Below, in pieces: positions 1-7,675 of a stretch of 12,776 bases of DNA. The stretch spans positions 1-12,776 of the forward strand of contig SLAU01000301.1 in the NCBI GenBank assembly GCA_007126675.1. The letters are read 5' to 3'. How positions within the stretch are numbered: the stretch's first letter is position 1; every line of letters starts with the position of its first letter. The notes beneath the pieces were generated by a model. It saw only the letters and a program-made list of their open reading frames with translations, did no database searches and was not told where the DNA came from. The DNA comes from Balneolaceae bacterium. GTDB taxonomy: Bacteria > Bacteroidota > Rhodothermia > Balneolales > Balneolaceae. A program made the position numbers and the translations under genes.

Positions 1-717
1 GCAGCAAGTGCCGGTTTACGGTTTACCATTGCTGCCGGCAACGATATGGCTCATGCTGAGGACTATTCTCCTGCAAGAATAACCCACCAAAATGTCTGGA
101 CACTTTCATCAATAAGTGAAGGTGATAATTTGTCGTACAGTTTTACCTGCCCGGAAAACAACCATGAAGGCACCAATGGTGGCGCTCCCCCGATTGACTA
201 TGCTGCCCCGGGCAATGAGATAAAATCATATGCTTCTTCAAGTACTGATATTACTACTGCCTGCGGCACTTCCTTTGCCGCCCCTCATATGGCAGGATTG
301 TTATTAACAGAACCTAACGGTATTGGAACAGATGGTTTTACCGGTTATGATGCTTTCGGCTCTCAGCACCCGATTGTTGCATTTATGCCTACATTGTCAG
401 CTCCTTATATATTCGCCAGTGTTTACGACAATTACTATCCAAGAATTAGTTGGAGTACAGTTGCATATGCTGACAATTATCGAGTATATAGACGAATTGA
501 TCAAGGAAGCTGGCAATATATCGGACAGGTTTCAAACCCACCATTCACAGATTACACCCAAGGGACATCAAACCTGTCAGTAATTTTTTCACCACCGGCA
601 AATGGTCAGGATTATCTTAGTTACCGGGTGAAAGCTGCTGCATCAGGATTGGACAACAGCCCAAACAGTAACACGGTTTACTTCAGCACCAGTGGTTTCT
701 GTAATCCATGTCAATAA
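1..717 (+). CDS. Subtilisin-like (S8) serine protease, C-terminal part, cut by left edge
   Basis: The frame is open from base 1, so the ATG at 46 is internal and the true start lies outside the window. Counting from the first in-window codon, residues 10-14 read IAAGN, the subtilase oxyanion-hole asparagine region. Residues around 67-71 read DYAAPG. The catalytic serine lies in GTSFAAPHMAG, with its codon at 271-273. The Asp and His of the triad must lie upstream of the window. After the catalytic domain, roughly 100 residues (from about the LSAPYIFASVYD stretch) look like a fibronectin type III-like beta domain, with a typical W-S-x-V-x-x-A-x-x-Y-R-V-Y-R pattern. The protein ends in CNPCQ; I see no recognisable type IX secretion C-terminal domain. 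The family is normally exported and degrades proteins. The substrate cannot be told from this fragment. The gene converges on gap and ends just before a hairpin terminator. Confidence 0.9.
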   Translation, partial: AASAGLRFTIAAGNDMAHAEDYSPARITHQNVWTLSSISEGDNLSYSFTCPENNHEGTNGGAPPIDYAAPGNEIKSYASSSTDITTACGTSFAAPHMAGLLLTEPNGIGTDGFTGYDAFGSQHPIVAFMPTLSAPYIFASVYDNYYPRISWSTVAYADNYRVYRRIDQGSWQYIGQVSNPPFTDYTQGTSNLSVIFSPPANGQDYLSYRVKAAASGLDNSPNSNTVYFSTSGFCNPCQ

Positions 718-742
718 ATGTGAATAAATAAACTGGCAATTC

Positions 743-779
743 AAAAAAACCCGCTGCGCATAACACAGCGGGTTTTTAA
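743..779. terminator. Bidirectional rho-independent terminator between convergent genes
   Basis: A 7-bp GC-rich stem, CCCGCTG (750-756) with CAGCGGG (766-772), closes a 9-base loop. A-residues flank it on the left (743-749) and T-residues on the right (773-777), and these can extend the stem. Each strand therefore has a stem followed by a U-run. It lies between the stop of the protease gene (717) and the stop of gap (802) and can serve both. Confidence 0.88.
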
Positions 780-801
780 TTTTATCAAACCGGATTACAG
801 A

Positions 802-1800
802 TTACACAATCTTTGTAATCAGCTCAACAGTTCTTGCAGAGTAGCCTGCTTCGTTGTCGTACCAGCCGATCACTTTCACCAGGTTACCATCTACCTTAAG
901 GGTGCCTGCATCAAAAATGCAGGAGTGCGGATTCCCGATAATATCAGTGGAAACGAGCTCCTCTTCGCTGTACTCCAGGATTCCCTTCAGTGAGCCATTA
1001 GCAGCTTCTTTGAATGCTGCAAGTACTTCTTCTTCGGTGGTTCCCTTTTTTACCACTGCGGTAAAGTCGGTGAGCGAGCCGGTTGCAACAGGTACACGTA
1101 CCGCGCCGCCATCAAGCTTTCCGTCAAGGTGCGGCAGTACCAGCCCAACAGCAGCGGCAGCTCCTGTAGTGGTCGGTACAATGTTTACGGCTGCTGCACG
1201 TGCACGACGCAAGTCTTTGTGCGGGCCGTCTACCAGAGCCTGGTCGCCTGTATAGGCGTGGATGGTGGTCATAAATCCTTTTTCTACTTCGAATGCCTCA
1301 TCCAGTACCTTCACCATGGGTGCAAGGCAGTTCGTTGTACAGCTGGCATTACTGTAGATCGCTTTGTCCTTGTCGATCTCATGATCATTCACACCCAGTA
1401 CAATCGTTTGCACATTGCCCTTACCCGGTGCAGAGATAATTACTTTTTTCGCGCCAGCATCGATGTGCTTTTGGCAGCCCTTATCATCCCGGAAAATACC
1501 GGTTGATTCTACAATTACTTCAGCTCCGCGCTCACCCCATTTCAGGTTTGCAGGATCACGCTCGGCAGTTACACCGATCTTTTGTCCATTGATTACAAGA
1601 TCGTTGCCATCTGCATGAACTTCTCCGTTAAACTTCCCCTGAACCGAGTCATATTTAAAAAGATGAGCAAGGGTTTTGGCGTCGGTGAGGTCATTAATCC
1701 CCACAACTTCAATTTCATCATTATAATGCTCCAGGACTGACCGCATTACAAGGCGGCCGATCCGGCCAAAACCATTAATTCCAACTTTTATTTTAGCCAT
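802..1800 (-). CDS. gap: Type I glyceraldehyde-3-phosphate dehydrogenase
   Basis: This cytosolic glycolytic enzyme of 332 residues converts glyceraldehyde-3-phosphate, NAD+ and phosphate to 1,3-bisphosphoglycerate. The N-terminal Rossmann motif is GINGFGRIGR (residues 7-16). The acidic residue of the GINDLTD stretch (about D37) fits NAD+ rather than NADP+ preference, by family knowledge. The catalytic cysteine is C154 in SNASCTTNCLAP and its partner is H181 in HAYTGDQ. The C-terminal signature WYDNEAGYS is present. Length is standard for the family and nothing is missing. The ATG start is supported by GGAGA at 1809-1813, eight bases upstream. It is apparently monocistronic: the convergent terminator lies downstream and a candidate promoter lies just upstream at 1823-1852. 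Confidence 0.98.
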   Translation of the reverse strand: MAKIKVGINGFGRIGRLVMRSVLEHYNDEIEVVGINDLTDAKTLAHLFKYDSVQGKFNGEVHADGNDLVINGQKIGVTAERDPANLKWGERGAEVIVESTGIFRDDKGCQKHIDAGAKKVIISAPGKGNVQTIVLGVNDHEIDKDKAIYSNASCTTNCLAPMVKVLDEAFEVEKGFMTTIHAYTGDQALVDGPHKDLRRARAAAVNIVPTTTGAAAAVGLVLPHLDGKLDGGAVRVPVATGSLTDFTAVVKKGTTEEEVLAAFKEAANGSLKGILEYSEEELVSTDIIGNPHSCIFDAGTLKVDGNLVKVIGWYDNEAGYSARTVELITKIV

Positions 1801-1822
1801 TGTTTTTTTCTCCGTTTCATGT

Positions 1823-1852
1823 CAAAAATTACAGTTAATCAGCTTATTACAA
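1823..1852 (-). promoter_or_regulatory. Candidate promoter of gap
   Basis: Read on the minus strand, a TTG (1850-1852) is followed after 18 bases by TAATTTTTG (1823-1831). This resembles the Bacteroidota -33/-7 arrangement (TTG, then TAnnTTTG), with one extra base in the -7 box. It would give a leader of about 15-20 bases that contains the GGAGA ribosome-binding site. AT-rich DNA produces such matches by chance, so this is tentative. Confidence 0.33.
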
Positions 1853-1989
1853 GCATTATTAAAATACGATTTTATTGCCTTTCTATCCATTTTTTAAAGC
1901 GGCGTGATACGAATAACAAGAAAAGCGGTTCCATGGGTGGAATTCAAAGTCGAAATATTTTATTAAGCCCTACATAAAGTTTTTTTGTT

Positions 1990-2017
1990 GCCACTGAGGG
2001 CACAGAGAAACACGGAA
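1990..2017. repeat. Short degenerate CAC-N-GAG repeat, possible copy of a dispersed intergenic repeat
   Basis: Three related units follow one another: CACTGAG (1992-1998), CACAGAG (2001-2007) and CACGGA (2011-2016), at 9-10 base spacing. The 298-base region 1801-2098 around it contains no convincing gene. Apart from the candidate gap promoter and ribosome-binding site at its left end, I see no clear hairpin terminator for the ankyrin gene. I recall similar CACAGAG-rich stretches in intergenic DNA of many unrelated bacteria, but cannot verify copy number here. Confidence 0.4.
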
Positions 2018-2098
2018 AATATGGCTGCTAAGGTACAACTGCCCTTCATGATTTTCGCAGGTTTATATAGCAAACACTGCCGTGCTTAACAGTACAGA

Positions 2099-2794
2099 TT
2101 AGTCTTCGAGCTCTACATCATCAGGCATATCATCATCTGAGATAAGATCATCTACATCGGCAGCAGAGTCATCATCATCTGGTATATCTTCCTCATCCTC
2201 ATCAACAATTATCGGAGCAGCTTTTTTAACCTCCGCTTTGGCGCCGGCCCTCTTCAGCTGCATTGCCACATCAAGATTGTCATTATCGTTGGCGATATTC
2301 AGGGCTGTATCACCATTTTTATCCTTCAGCCTAACATTGGCACCATTATCAAGAAGAATTTTTACCACACCTCCGTTTCCCTCACGGGCAGCTAGCATAA
2401 GCGCGGTTTGCCCCCATCGCTGTTGCGCATTCACATCAGCACCTTTTTCAATCAATAGTTTAACAGCTTCTTCTGCTCCTTCTCTTGATGCAACGATCAG
2501 TGCCATATTACCAATCGGCGTGCCATTTTCGAGCAGATATTTCATAATTTCGATATTGCTGTTCTCAGCTGCCCGGTTGAGTGCAGTTCCCCCCATTTTA
2601 GTGGCTATAGCAGGATCCGCTCCATTTTCAATCAGATACTTCACAACATCAAAATGACCATTTTCTGCAGCAAATATTAATGCTGTTGAGCCATTCTTGT
2701 GTGCTTCATCAAGATTGGCACCCTCATCGTGAAGATTTTTTATCTCTTCTAAATTACCTTCTTTTGCCGCTTTTAAAAGTGGAGAGATCTCCAT
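2099..2794 (-). CDS. Ankyrin-repeat protein with acidic C-terminal tail
   Basis: This 231-residue protein has six ankyrin repeats: about 1-35, 36-68, 69-95, 96-128, 129-161 and 162-190. They show the usual TALxxAAxxGxxxVVKxLLxxGA pattern. The third repeat is short (about 27 instead of 33 residues). The last 35 residues (197-231) are very acidic, with 21 Asp or Glu, and are probably disordered. No signal peptide or membrane segment is seen, so it is probably cytoplasmic. Ankyrin repeats bind other proteins and have no enzymatic role of their own; the partner is unknown. No Shine-Dalgarno sequence precedes the ATG. The gene lies 134 bases from fmt, behind a promoter-like sequence, so it is probably transcribed separately. 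The domain call is certain; the function is not known. Confidence 0.9.
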   Translation of the reverse strand: MEISPLLKAAKEGNLEEIKNLHDEGANLDEAHKNGSTALIFAAENGHFDVVKYLIENGADPAIATKMGGTALNRAAENSNIEIMKYLLENGTPIGNMALIVASREGAEEAVKLLIEKGADVNAQQRWGQTALMLAAREGNGGVVKILLDNGANVRLKDKNGDTALNIANDNDNLDVAMQLKRAGAKAEVKKAAPIIVDEDEEDIPDDDDSAADVDDLISDDDMPDDVELED

Positions 2795-2861
2795 AATAAT
2801 AGTTCGTTTAGCTTTTAATTGTTATAGATTTTAACCCTGTTAAATTCTGAACGGTATATCT

Positions 2862-2890
2862 CAAATATATTTGTTTTAATCAACTATCAA
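2862..2890 (-). promoter_or_regulatory. Candidate promoter of the ankyrin-repeat gene
   Basis: On the minus strand TTG (2888-2890) is followed after 18 bases by TATATTTG (2862-2869), an exact match to TAnnTTTG. The predicted leader is about 60 bases. The -7 box sits in a perfect 12-base palindrome, CAAATATATTTG (2862-2873). The spacing equals that of the gap candidate. This is sequence resemblance only. Confidence 0.4.
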
Positions 2891-2928
2891 GACGTTACTT
2901 TTTTAAAAAATTTGAGATCAAAAAAAGT

Positions 2929-3852
2929 TTAATCGAGATTCTTCTCAATATTGAATCCGTTGATAAACTCGAGTCCGCTTAGTTTTTTTGTTCCGGGCAG
3001 CTGTACAGTCAGTAGTTCAACAGACCCTGCCCCGCATCCGGCAATTAAACGATCATCTATGGCAGCGAGTTCACCCGATTTCAAACCGTAATTCTCAGAT
3101 ACCGATGTATGATACACATTCATCTTTTTCTCATCATACATGCACCACGCAACAGGAAATGGGTTGAGGCCACGCACCAGGTTATGAACTTCTTCTGCGC
3201 TTTTATTAAAATCTATCCGTGTATTCTCTTTATAGAGTTTTGGAGCGGGTGTTGCTTTTGAATGATCCTGCTTGATTAGTGATACGTTATTTTCAGCGAT
3301 TTTATTTATACAGCTCAACAGAAGTTTTGCACCTTCCTCTTTAAGCCGGTCATAAACATCCCCCGTGGTTTCTTCAGGGCCGATGGGTGTGGTAACCGTA
3401 TCTATGATGCTTCCGGTATCCACCTCTTTCTCCAGAAAAAATACGGTACAACCTGTTTCTTTTTCGCCATTAATTACCGCCCAGTGAATAGGAGCCGCTC
3501 CGCGATATTTGGGCAGCAGTGACGCATGCAGATTTATTGAACCTTTCCGCGGTATTTCCAAAATATTTTCGGACAACACTTTAAATGCAACTACAACAAA
3601 AAGATCAGCCTTCAATTCTGATAATTTTTCTGCAAATCCGGGATCTTTTACATTATCAACATCAAGCGTGGGTAAATCTAATTGCTGAGCTCTCTTTTTA
3701 ACCGGAGTCGGAATTGCATCACCCCTTCTGCTTCTTCTTTTATCTGACCCGCTTACAACCGTAATAATTTTATGCTCTGATTCTGCAATTACTTCAAGGC
3801 TGGGAACCGCAAAATCGGGTGACCCCATAAATATTATTCGCAGAGGATTCAT
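2929..3852 (-). CDS. fmt: Methionyl-tRNA formyltransferase
   Basis: This 307-residue enzyme formylates the methionine on initiator tRNA using 10-formyl-tetrahydrofolate. The N-terminal formyltransferase domain (about 1-190) begins with IIFMGSPDFAVPSL. It carries INLHASLLPKYRGAAPI with N107 and H109, then VDTGSII with D145; these are the conserved Asn, His and Asp of the family active site. A basic loop (about 38-43, KRRSRR) lies where the family contacts the tRNA acceptor stem. The C-terminal domain (about 205-307) fits the tRNA-binding OB-type domain. The ATG overlaps the def stop as ATGA (3849-3852), so translation is probably coupled. An AGGAG lies unusually close, two bases before the ATG. 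It is the last gene of the hup-ruvX-def-fmt run, and I see no strong terminator after it. Confidence 0.98.
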   Translation of the reverse strand: MNPLRIIFMGSPDFAVPSLEVIAESEHKIITVVSGSDKRRSRRGDAIPTPVKKRAQQLDLPTLDVDNVKDPGFAEKLSELKADLFVVVAFKVLSENILEIPRKGSINLHASLLPKYRGAAPIHWAVINGEKETGCTVFFLEKEVDTGSIIDTVTTPIGPEETTGDVYDRLKEEGAKLLLSCINKIAENNVSLIKQDHSKATPAPKLYKENTRIDFNKSAEEVHNLVRGLNPFPVAWCMYDEKKMNVYHTSVSENYGLKSGELAAIDDRLIAGCGAGSVELLTVQLPGTKKLSGLEFINGFNIEKNLD

Positions 3853-4418
3853 TTCTCCTGTCCGGCTTTTTTCGGCACCAGCGGATATTCTGTTTCAATT
3901 GATCCGGACTCAATTTTTTTGAGACGGGAACGGTGTAATCTTCTTTTGAATGCACTCAGATGATCTAAAAAAAGGATTCCCTGAAGATGATCATACTCGT
4001 GTTGAATCACACGGGCCATCCATCCGTCGGCCTCCAACTCTTCTTCTTCAAAATTTCGATTCAGATATCGAATTATCACTTTTTCAGGCCTCACAACATC
4101 ATCCCGCACTTCCGGTATACTAAGGCAGCCTTCTTCCATTTTCAGATTTTCACCCGTTTTAGAAATAATTTCCGGATTAATAAAAACAAGCGGGCCTACA
4201 GACGGTTCATCTTCCTCAGTAATCGCATCAGGATCAGTAACAAAAATCTGTAGTGATTGTCCGATTTGCGGGGCAGCCAAGCCTACTCCCTGCGAGTTAT
4301 ACATCGTATCGAACATAGCGTCTATAAGGTTTTGCAGCTGTTCTGAATTTTCTTTTACGGGTTCAGCCTTTTTTCGCAGAACAGGATCGTTATACGTAAC
4401 TATTGGTAATATACTCAT
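3849..4418 (-). CDS. def: Peptide deformylase
   Basis: This metal-dependent enzyme of 189 residues removes the formyl group from the N-terminal methionine of new proteins. All three family motifs are intact: GVGLAAPQ (44-51), EGCLS (96-100, metal ligand C98) and HEYDH (140-144, metal ligands H140 and H144 and catalytic E141). The protein ends in a basic and polar tail (about 158-189), a little longer than the minimal enzyme. The ATG lies two bases beyond the ruvX stop and has no clear Shine-Dalgarno sequence, suggesting coupled translation. Its stop overlaps the fmt start. Def and Fmt act at opposite ends of the same formyl cycle, and their adjacency is common in bacteria. Confidence 0.98.
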   Translation of the reverse strand: MSILPIVTYNDPVLRKKAEPVKENSEQLQNLIDAMFDTMYNSQGVGLAAPQIGQSLQIFVTDPDAITEEDEPSVGPLVFINPEIISKTGENLKMEEGCLSIPEVRDDVVRPEKVIIRYLNRNFEEEELEADGWMARVIQHEYDHLQGILFLDHLSAFKRRLHRSRLKKIESGSIETEYPLVPKKAGQEK

Positions 4419-4420
4419 GC

Positions 4421-4852
4421 TTAAATATCGGGGTTCGCTTCAAGAAATTCCTGCAAAATATAAGCTGCCGCTGCCTGGTCGAGTCTTCCTTTTTCGCGGC
4501 GCTTTTTTTTTGGAACACCGGATTCTGCAAGAATTTTTCCGGCTTCTTTAGATGAAAAACGTTCATCCATTTTATAAACAGGTATGTCAGGAAAGTCTTT
4601 TTTTAATTTTTTTATATAAGCTTCTGCAAGAGAAGTAGCGTTCGTAGGGGTTCCCTGTGGTGTTAGCGGCCATCCCACTACAATTCCAATAACCGGGCCA
4701 TCATTGTTTATTTGTCTTTTAATTTCACTGAATGAACCAGACAAAGTGAATGAATTCACAGGAGATGCAAATGTTCTGAATGGATCGGTTCGGGCAATTC
4801 CAACACGTTTCGATCCTACATCAACTCCTAATAATCGCCCGGTAACCGCCAA
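4421..4852 (-). CDS. ruvX: RuvX/YqgF-family RNase H-fold nuclease
   Basis: This 143-residue protein belongs to the family annotated as a putative Holliday-junction resolvase and linked to processing of the 16S rRNA precursor 5' end. Conserved parts are LLGVDVGSKRVGIA with D11, VVGWPLTPQGTPT (58-70), MDERFSS with E97, and RLDQAAAAYILQEFL with D125. The acidic residues fit the RNase H-like active site. The start codon is TTG (4850-4852): an in-frame stop lies two codons upstream, and no in-frame ATG occurs before the first conserved motif. GGAGA lies seven bases upstream and supports this start. The gene begins three bases after the hup stop and def follows after two bases, so the group is almost certainly one operon. 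Confidence 0.95.
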   Translation of the reverse strand: MAVTGRLLGVDVGSKRVGIARTDPFRTFASPVNSFTLSGSFSEIKRQINNDGPVIGIVVGWPLTPQGTPTNATSLAEAYIKKLKKDFPDIPVYKMDERFSSKEAGKILAESGVPKKKRREKGRLDQAAAAYILQEFLEANPDI

Positions 4853-4855
4853 ATG

Positions 4856-5179
4856 TTATTCTCCGTTATCTGATTCTTCAAGCGGCTGCTTTAAGAATTC
4901 TTTGAGCCTTTTGCTTGGCTTAAAGTGTGTTTTACGGTGAGGTGGCACGTAAATTACTTCGTTTGTCTTAGGATTGCGTGCCTTTGGCTTCGCTTTCGTT
5001 TTCTTAACTTCAAAAACTCCAAAATCTCTGAGCTCGATACGGCAGGTTGGATCTGCATCCAGCATTTTCCCTCTCAAAGCATCAATTACTGTTTCTACCC
5101 AAGGCTCGGCTTGGTTAAGGGGAACGTTCATATCGTTTGCTACTGATCGTACAATATCTCGTTTTGTGTATGTAACCAT
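4856..5179 (-). CDS. hup: HU/IHF-family DNA-binding protein
   Basis: This 107-residue nucleoid protein should dimerise and bend DNA. The N-terminal helical part begins MVTYTKRDIVRSVA. The beta region has LRDFGVFEVKK (50-60), like the family GFGTF motif, and ARNPKT (67-72), whose proline is the DNA-intercalating residue at the tip of the beta arm. The C-terminal part PSKRLKEFLK is typical, followed by a short acidic tail (EESDNGE). It is some 10-15 residues longer than a minimal HU. HU and IHF subunits cannot be told apart reliably from this sequence. It is the first gene of the hup-ruvX-def-fmt run, 121 bases downstream of rel. Its ATG lacks a Shine-Dalgarno sequence. A TATATTTA box (5234-5241) is a weak promoter candidate without a matching -33 box. 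Confidence 0.95.
   Translation of the reverse strand: MVTYTKRDIVRSVANDMNVPLNQAEPWVETVIDALRGKMLDADPTCRIELRDFGVFEVKKTKAKPKARNPKTNEVIYVPPHRKTHFKPSKRLKEFLKQPLEESDNGE
4860..4864 (-). promoter_or_regulatory. Shine-Dalgarno sequence deciding the TTG start of ruvX
   Basis: GGAGA on the minus strand, seven bases before the TTG codon, lies inside the last codons of the hup-like gene. It is one of the few clear Shine-Dalgarno sequences in the window, which supports use of the rare start codon. Confidence 0.7.
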
Positions 5180-5277
5180 CTTAATTATTTGTTTTTAAAT
5201 CATTTAAACCTACTCACTCCTGTAAGCGGGGCGTAAATATAACAGGTAAAACAGAAAAAAATTATTAAAAATCTTTA

Positions 5278-5295
5278 CGTCTTTTAAAATAGACG
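5278..5295 (-). terminator. Weak candidate terminator after rel
   Basis: On the minus strand CGTCT and AGACG form a 5-bp stem around an 8-base A/T loop, six bases after the rel stop. It is followed by T-rich sequence. The stem is short, so transcription may read through into the hup operon. Confidence 0.25.
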
Positions 5296-5300
5296 ACAGG

Positions 5301-7544
5301 TTATTCGTATCGCGTCACATTTTTGATACCTTCCACTCTTTCAAGCCTGTTTATTATTTTTTCGAGGTGAGCCAAATCGTTGATATAAAGGGTTAAAATT
5401 CCTTCAAACATTCCCCCTTCGCTTGTCACATTTATGCTTTTCATGTTGGTTTGCATCGATTTCGACAGTATTTCGGTTAAATCGTTCACAAGGCCTACAC
5501 GATCTTCTCCAATCACTCTTACAGCACCAAGGAATTGAGTATCAATATTTTTAGCCCAGGAAACATCCACAATTCTTTCAGAATCAGTTTTGATAAGATG
5601 GTGGGCATTTTTACAATTAGACCGATGAATTTTTACATCACCATTGCGGCTAATAAAACCAATTACATTATCTCCCGGAATCGGGTTACAGCAGTTCGCA
5701 TAAGAGTATTTTACATTGCTAAGCTCACCTTCCACCACTAATGCTTTATCATCGCCAACCGATCGTGCTGTTGTAATATATTCTTTCTGTATCTCCTCTT
5801 CAGTTCTTGATTTGTAATCATCCTGCTTATCGTCAATCCTGCCTTTGCTCTTAAATTGCTTTACTACTTCAAATAATTTATCAACTTCAAAGGCGCCGGA
5901 ACCAATTTCAAAAAACATATCCTGGGCTGCATCAAACTGGAATTTTTGAGCAATCCGTGTTAACTCCTGGTCACTAATTGCAATTTTGCCTTTTTTAGCA
6001 CGCTTTTCCCAAATCTCACGACCTTCGTCTGCAACTTTACGTTCTTTTTGTTTGATGAACTGGCGAAGACGTGCTTTGGCTTTGTGTGTAACCACATCTT
6101 CCATCCAGTCAGGATTCAGATTTATTTTATTGCCCGTAATAATTTCAACCTGATCTCCGCTTTTCAGTTTAGTGCGCAGTGGAACCATTTTTCCATTCAC
6201 CTTTGATGCAACAGCTCTTTCACCTATTTCGCTGTGTATTTCGAATGCAAAGTCGATACATGAAGCACCATTTGGCAGGGTTTTCAGTTCACCATCGGGA
6301 GTAAACACGTATATTTCATCCTGGTATAGGTTAAGCTGGAAATCTTTAACAAATTCTGTTGCAGCATCAGGGCGCGGGTTGTCAAGTACATCACGAACCC
6401 AGTGTACAAACTTATCGAGCTCGGAACTGCCTCCGCTTTCTCCTTCTTTGTATTTCCAGTGAGCTGCTAAACCCTGTTCGGCAATGTTATCCATTTTACG
6501 GGTGCGGATCTGGACTTCAACTTTTCGCCCGGTTTTGGTAATTACAGTTGTGTGCAAAGATTGATAGCCGTTTGCCTTTGGAACAGAAATAAAATCGCGA
6601 AAGCGTTTGGGGATAGGGGTATACCAGTCAGTGATAATGGAGTATACTCTCCAGCAATCTTCTTTAGTATGCGGGTTTTCAAGGATGATCCGTATTGCAA
6701 AAAGGTCATAAATCTCTTCAAACGGCTTTTGCTGAGATTGCATTTTTCGGTAAATCGAATAAATGTGCTTCGGCCTGCCTTTAATCTCAAAATTAAAGTT
6801 GTACTCTTCAAGTTGCTTTTCGACCGGTTCCATAAACTTGTCAATAAACTCCTCTCTCGACTCTTTTTTCTCTCTGAGTTTACGTGCAATAAATTTAAAT
6901 GAATTGGGATCTATCACTTTAAAGCAAAGATCTTCGAACTCATTTTTGATATTAAACAAACCAAACCGATGAGCAAGCGGAGCATACAACTCCAAAGTCT
7001 CAGTAGCCTTTTTAAGCTGTTTTTGCCGGGGCAGATGATTTATCGTTCTCATGTTATGTAAACGATCTGCAAATTTTATCAGAACAACCCGGATATCCTC
7101 TGCCATAGATAGCAGAAGTTTCATGAATGTTTCGGCCTGTTTGGAATCTCTGTTATCAAAAAAGCCGGTAATTTTGGTCACCCCGTCAATTAGATGCGCA
7201 ACCGTATCTCCGAATAAATTTCTGATATCATTCAAAGTTACGTTAGTATCTTCAACCGTATCATGCAGTAGAGCAGCAACTACCGACTCATCATCGATAT
7301 TAAAATCTTCGGCCATAATTTTAGCAACTTCAACCGGGTGCAGAAAATATGCCTCACCGGATGCCCGCTTAACTCCCTGATGAGACAGATAGCACAATTT
7401 AAATGCTTTGCGTACAAATTCGTCATCAGTCTCGTCCAGATTTTCATGGCAAATATCCAGTAATTCAGACAGAATACTCTCCTGAAGCTTGTCTAATTCA
7501 AGCTTTTCTAAATCGGTTTTAATATCTGTATCTACTTTAGCCAT
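5301..7544 (-). CDS. rel: Bifunctional (p)ppGpp synthetase/hydrolase, Rel/SpoT family
   Basis: This long stringent-response enzyme makes and degrades (p)ppGpp. I start it at the ATG at 7542-7544 (747 residues) rather than at the TTG two codons earlier. Domains in order: an HD hydrolase domain (about 43-195) with H55, H94-D95 and E98-D99 (LLHDTVEDT), and DRLHNMRT; a synthetase domain (about 235-350) with RFRDFISVPKANGYQSLHT and E343 in VEVQIRT; a TGS domain (about 411-471); a zinc-finger-like region with C618, C619, H640 and C644; and a C-terminal ACT domain (about 674-747). Both catalytic centres look intact, so both activities are expected. The synthetase specificity motif, usually RxKD in bifunctional enzymes and ExDD in RelA, reads RFRD here. 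No clear Shine-Dalgarno sequence is seen. It lies 121 bases upstream of the hup-like gene and may share transcription with it. Confidence 0.97.
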   Translation of the reverse strand: MAKVDTDIKTDLEKLELDKLQESILSELLDICHENLDETDDEFVRKAFKLCYLSHQGVKRASGEAYFLHPVEVAKIMAEDFNIDDESVVAALLHDTVEDTNVTLNDIRNLFGDTVAHLIDGVTKITGFFDNRDSKQAETFMKLLLSMAEDIRVVLIKFADRLHNMRTINHLPRQKQLKKATETLELYAPLAHRFGLFNIKNEFEDLCFKVIDPNSFKFIARKLREKKESREEFIDKFMEPVEKQLEEYNFNFEIKGRPKHIYSIYRKMQSQQKPFEEIYDLFAIRIILENPHTKEDCWRVYSIITDWYTPIPKRFRDFISVPKANGYQSLHTTVITKTGRKVEVQIRTRKMDNIAEQGLAAHWKYKEGESGGSSELDKFVHWVRDVLDNPRPDAATEFVKDFQLNLYQDEIYVFTPDGELKTLPNGASCIDFAFEIHSEIGERAVASKVNGKMVPLRTKLKSGDQVEIITGNKINLNPDWMEDVVTHKAKARLRQFIKQKERKVADEGREIWEKRAKKGKIAISDQELTRIAQKFQFDAAQDMFFEIGSGAFEVDKLFEVVKQFKSKGRIDDKQDDYKSRTEEEIQKEYITTARSVGDDKALVVEGELSNVKYSYANCCNPIPGDNVIGFISRNGDVKIHRSNCKNAHHLIKTDSERIVDVSWAKNIDTQFLGAVRVIGEDRVGLVNDLTEILSKSMQTNMKSINVTSEGGMFEGILTLYINDLAHLEKIINRLERVEGIKNVTRYE

Positions 7545-7675
7545 ATACAATTAAAAGATATCCGCTGATATGGTTTATAACTATCTAAACGAAAAACGAG
7601 TTCATTTTATAGATTAATATTTTTTTGGAAAAAGTTTTGATTTATGAATCAGGTAATGTATGGTCCAGAAACTTG

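Noticed and set aside
854..1506. Open frames on the plus strand opposite gap
   Set aside because: They are antisense to an unmistakable GAPDH gene, have no family resemblance, and arise from its codon bias.
2901..2925. Possible terminator of fmt formed by T-run and A-run symmetry
   Set aside because: The symmetry is only A/T homopolymer with no GC stem.
6552..6902. 116-codon open frame on the plus strand opposite rel, and a similar frame on the minus strand within it
   Set aside because: Both overlap the conserved synthetase domain of rel in other frames and show no recognisable motif or start signal.
7548..7550. TTG two codons before the chosen rel start
   Set aside because: The ATG at 7542-7544 gives a normal N-terminus, and no ribosome-binding site favours the TTG.
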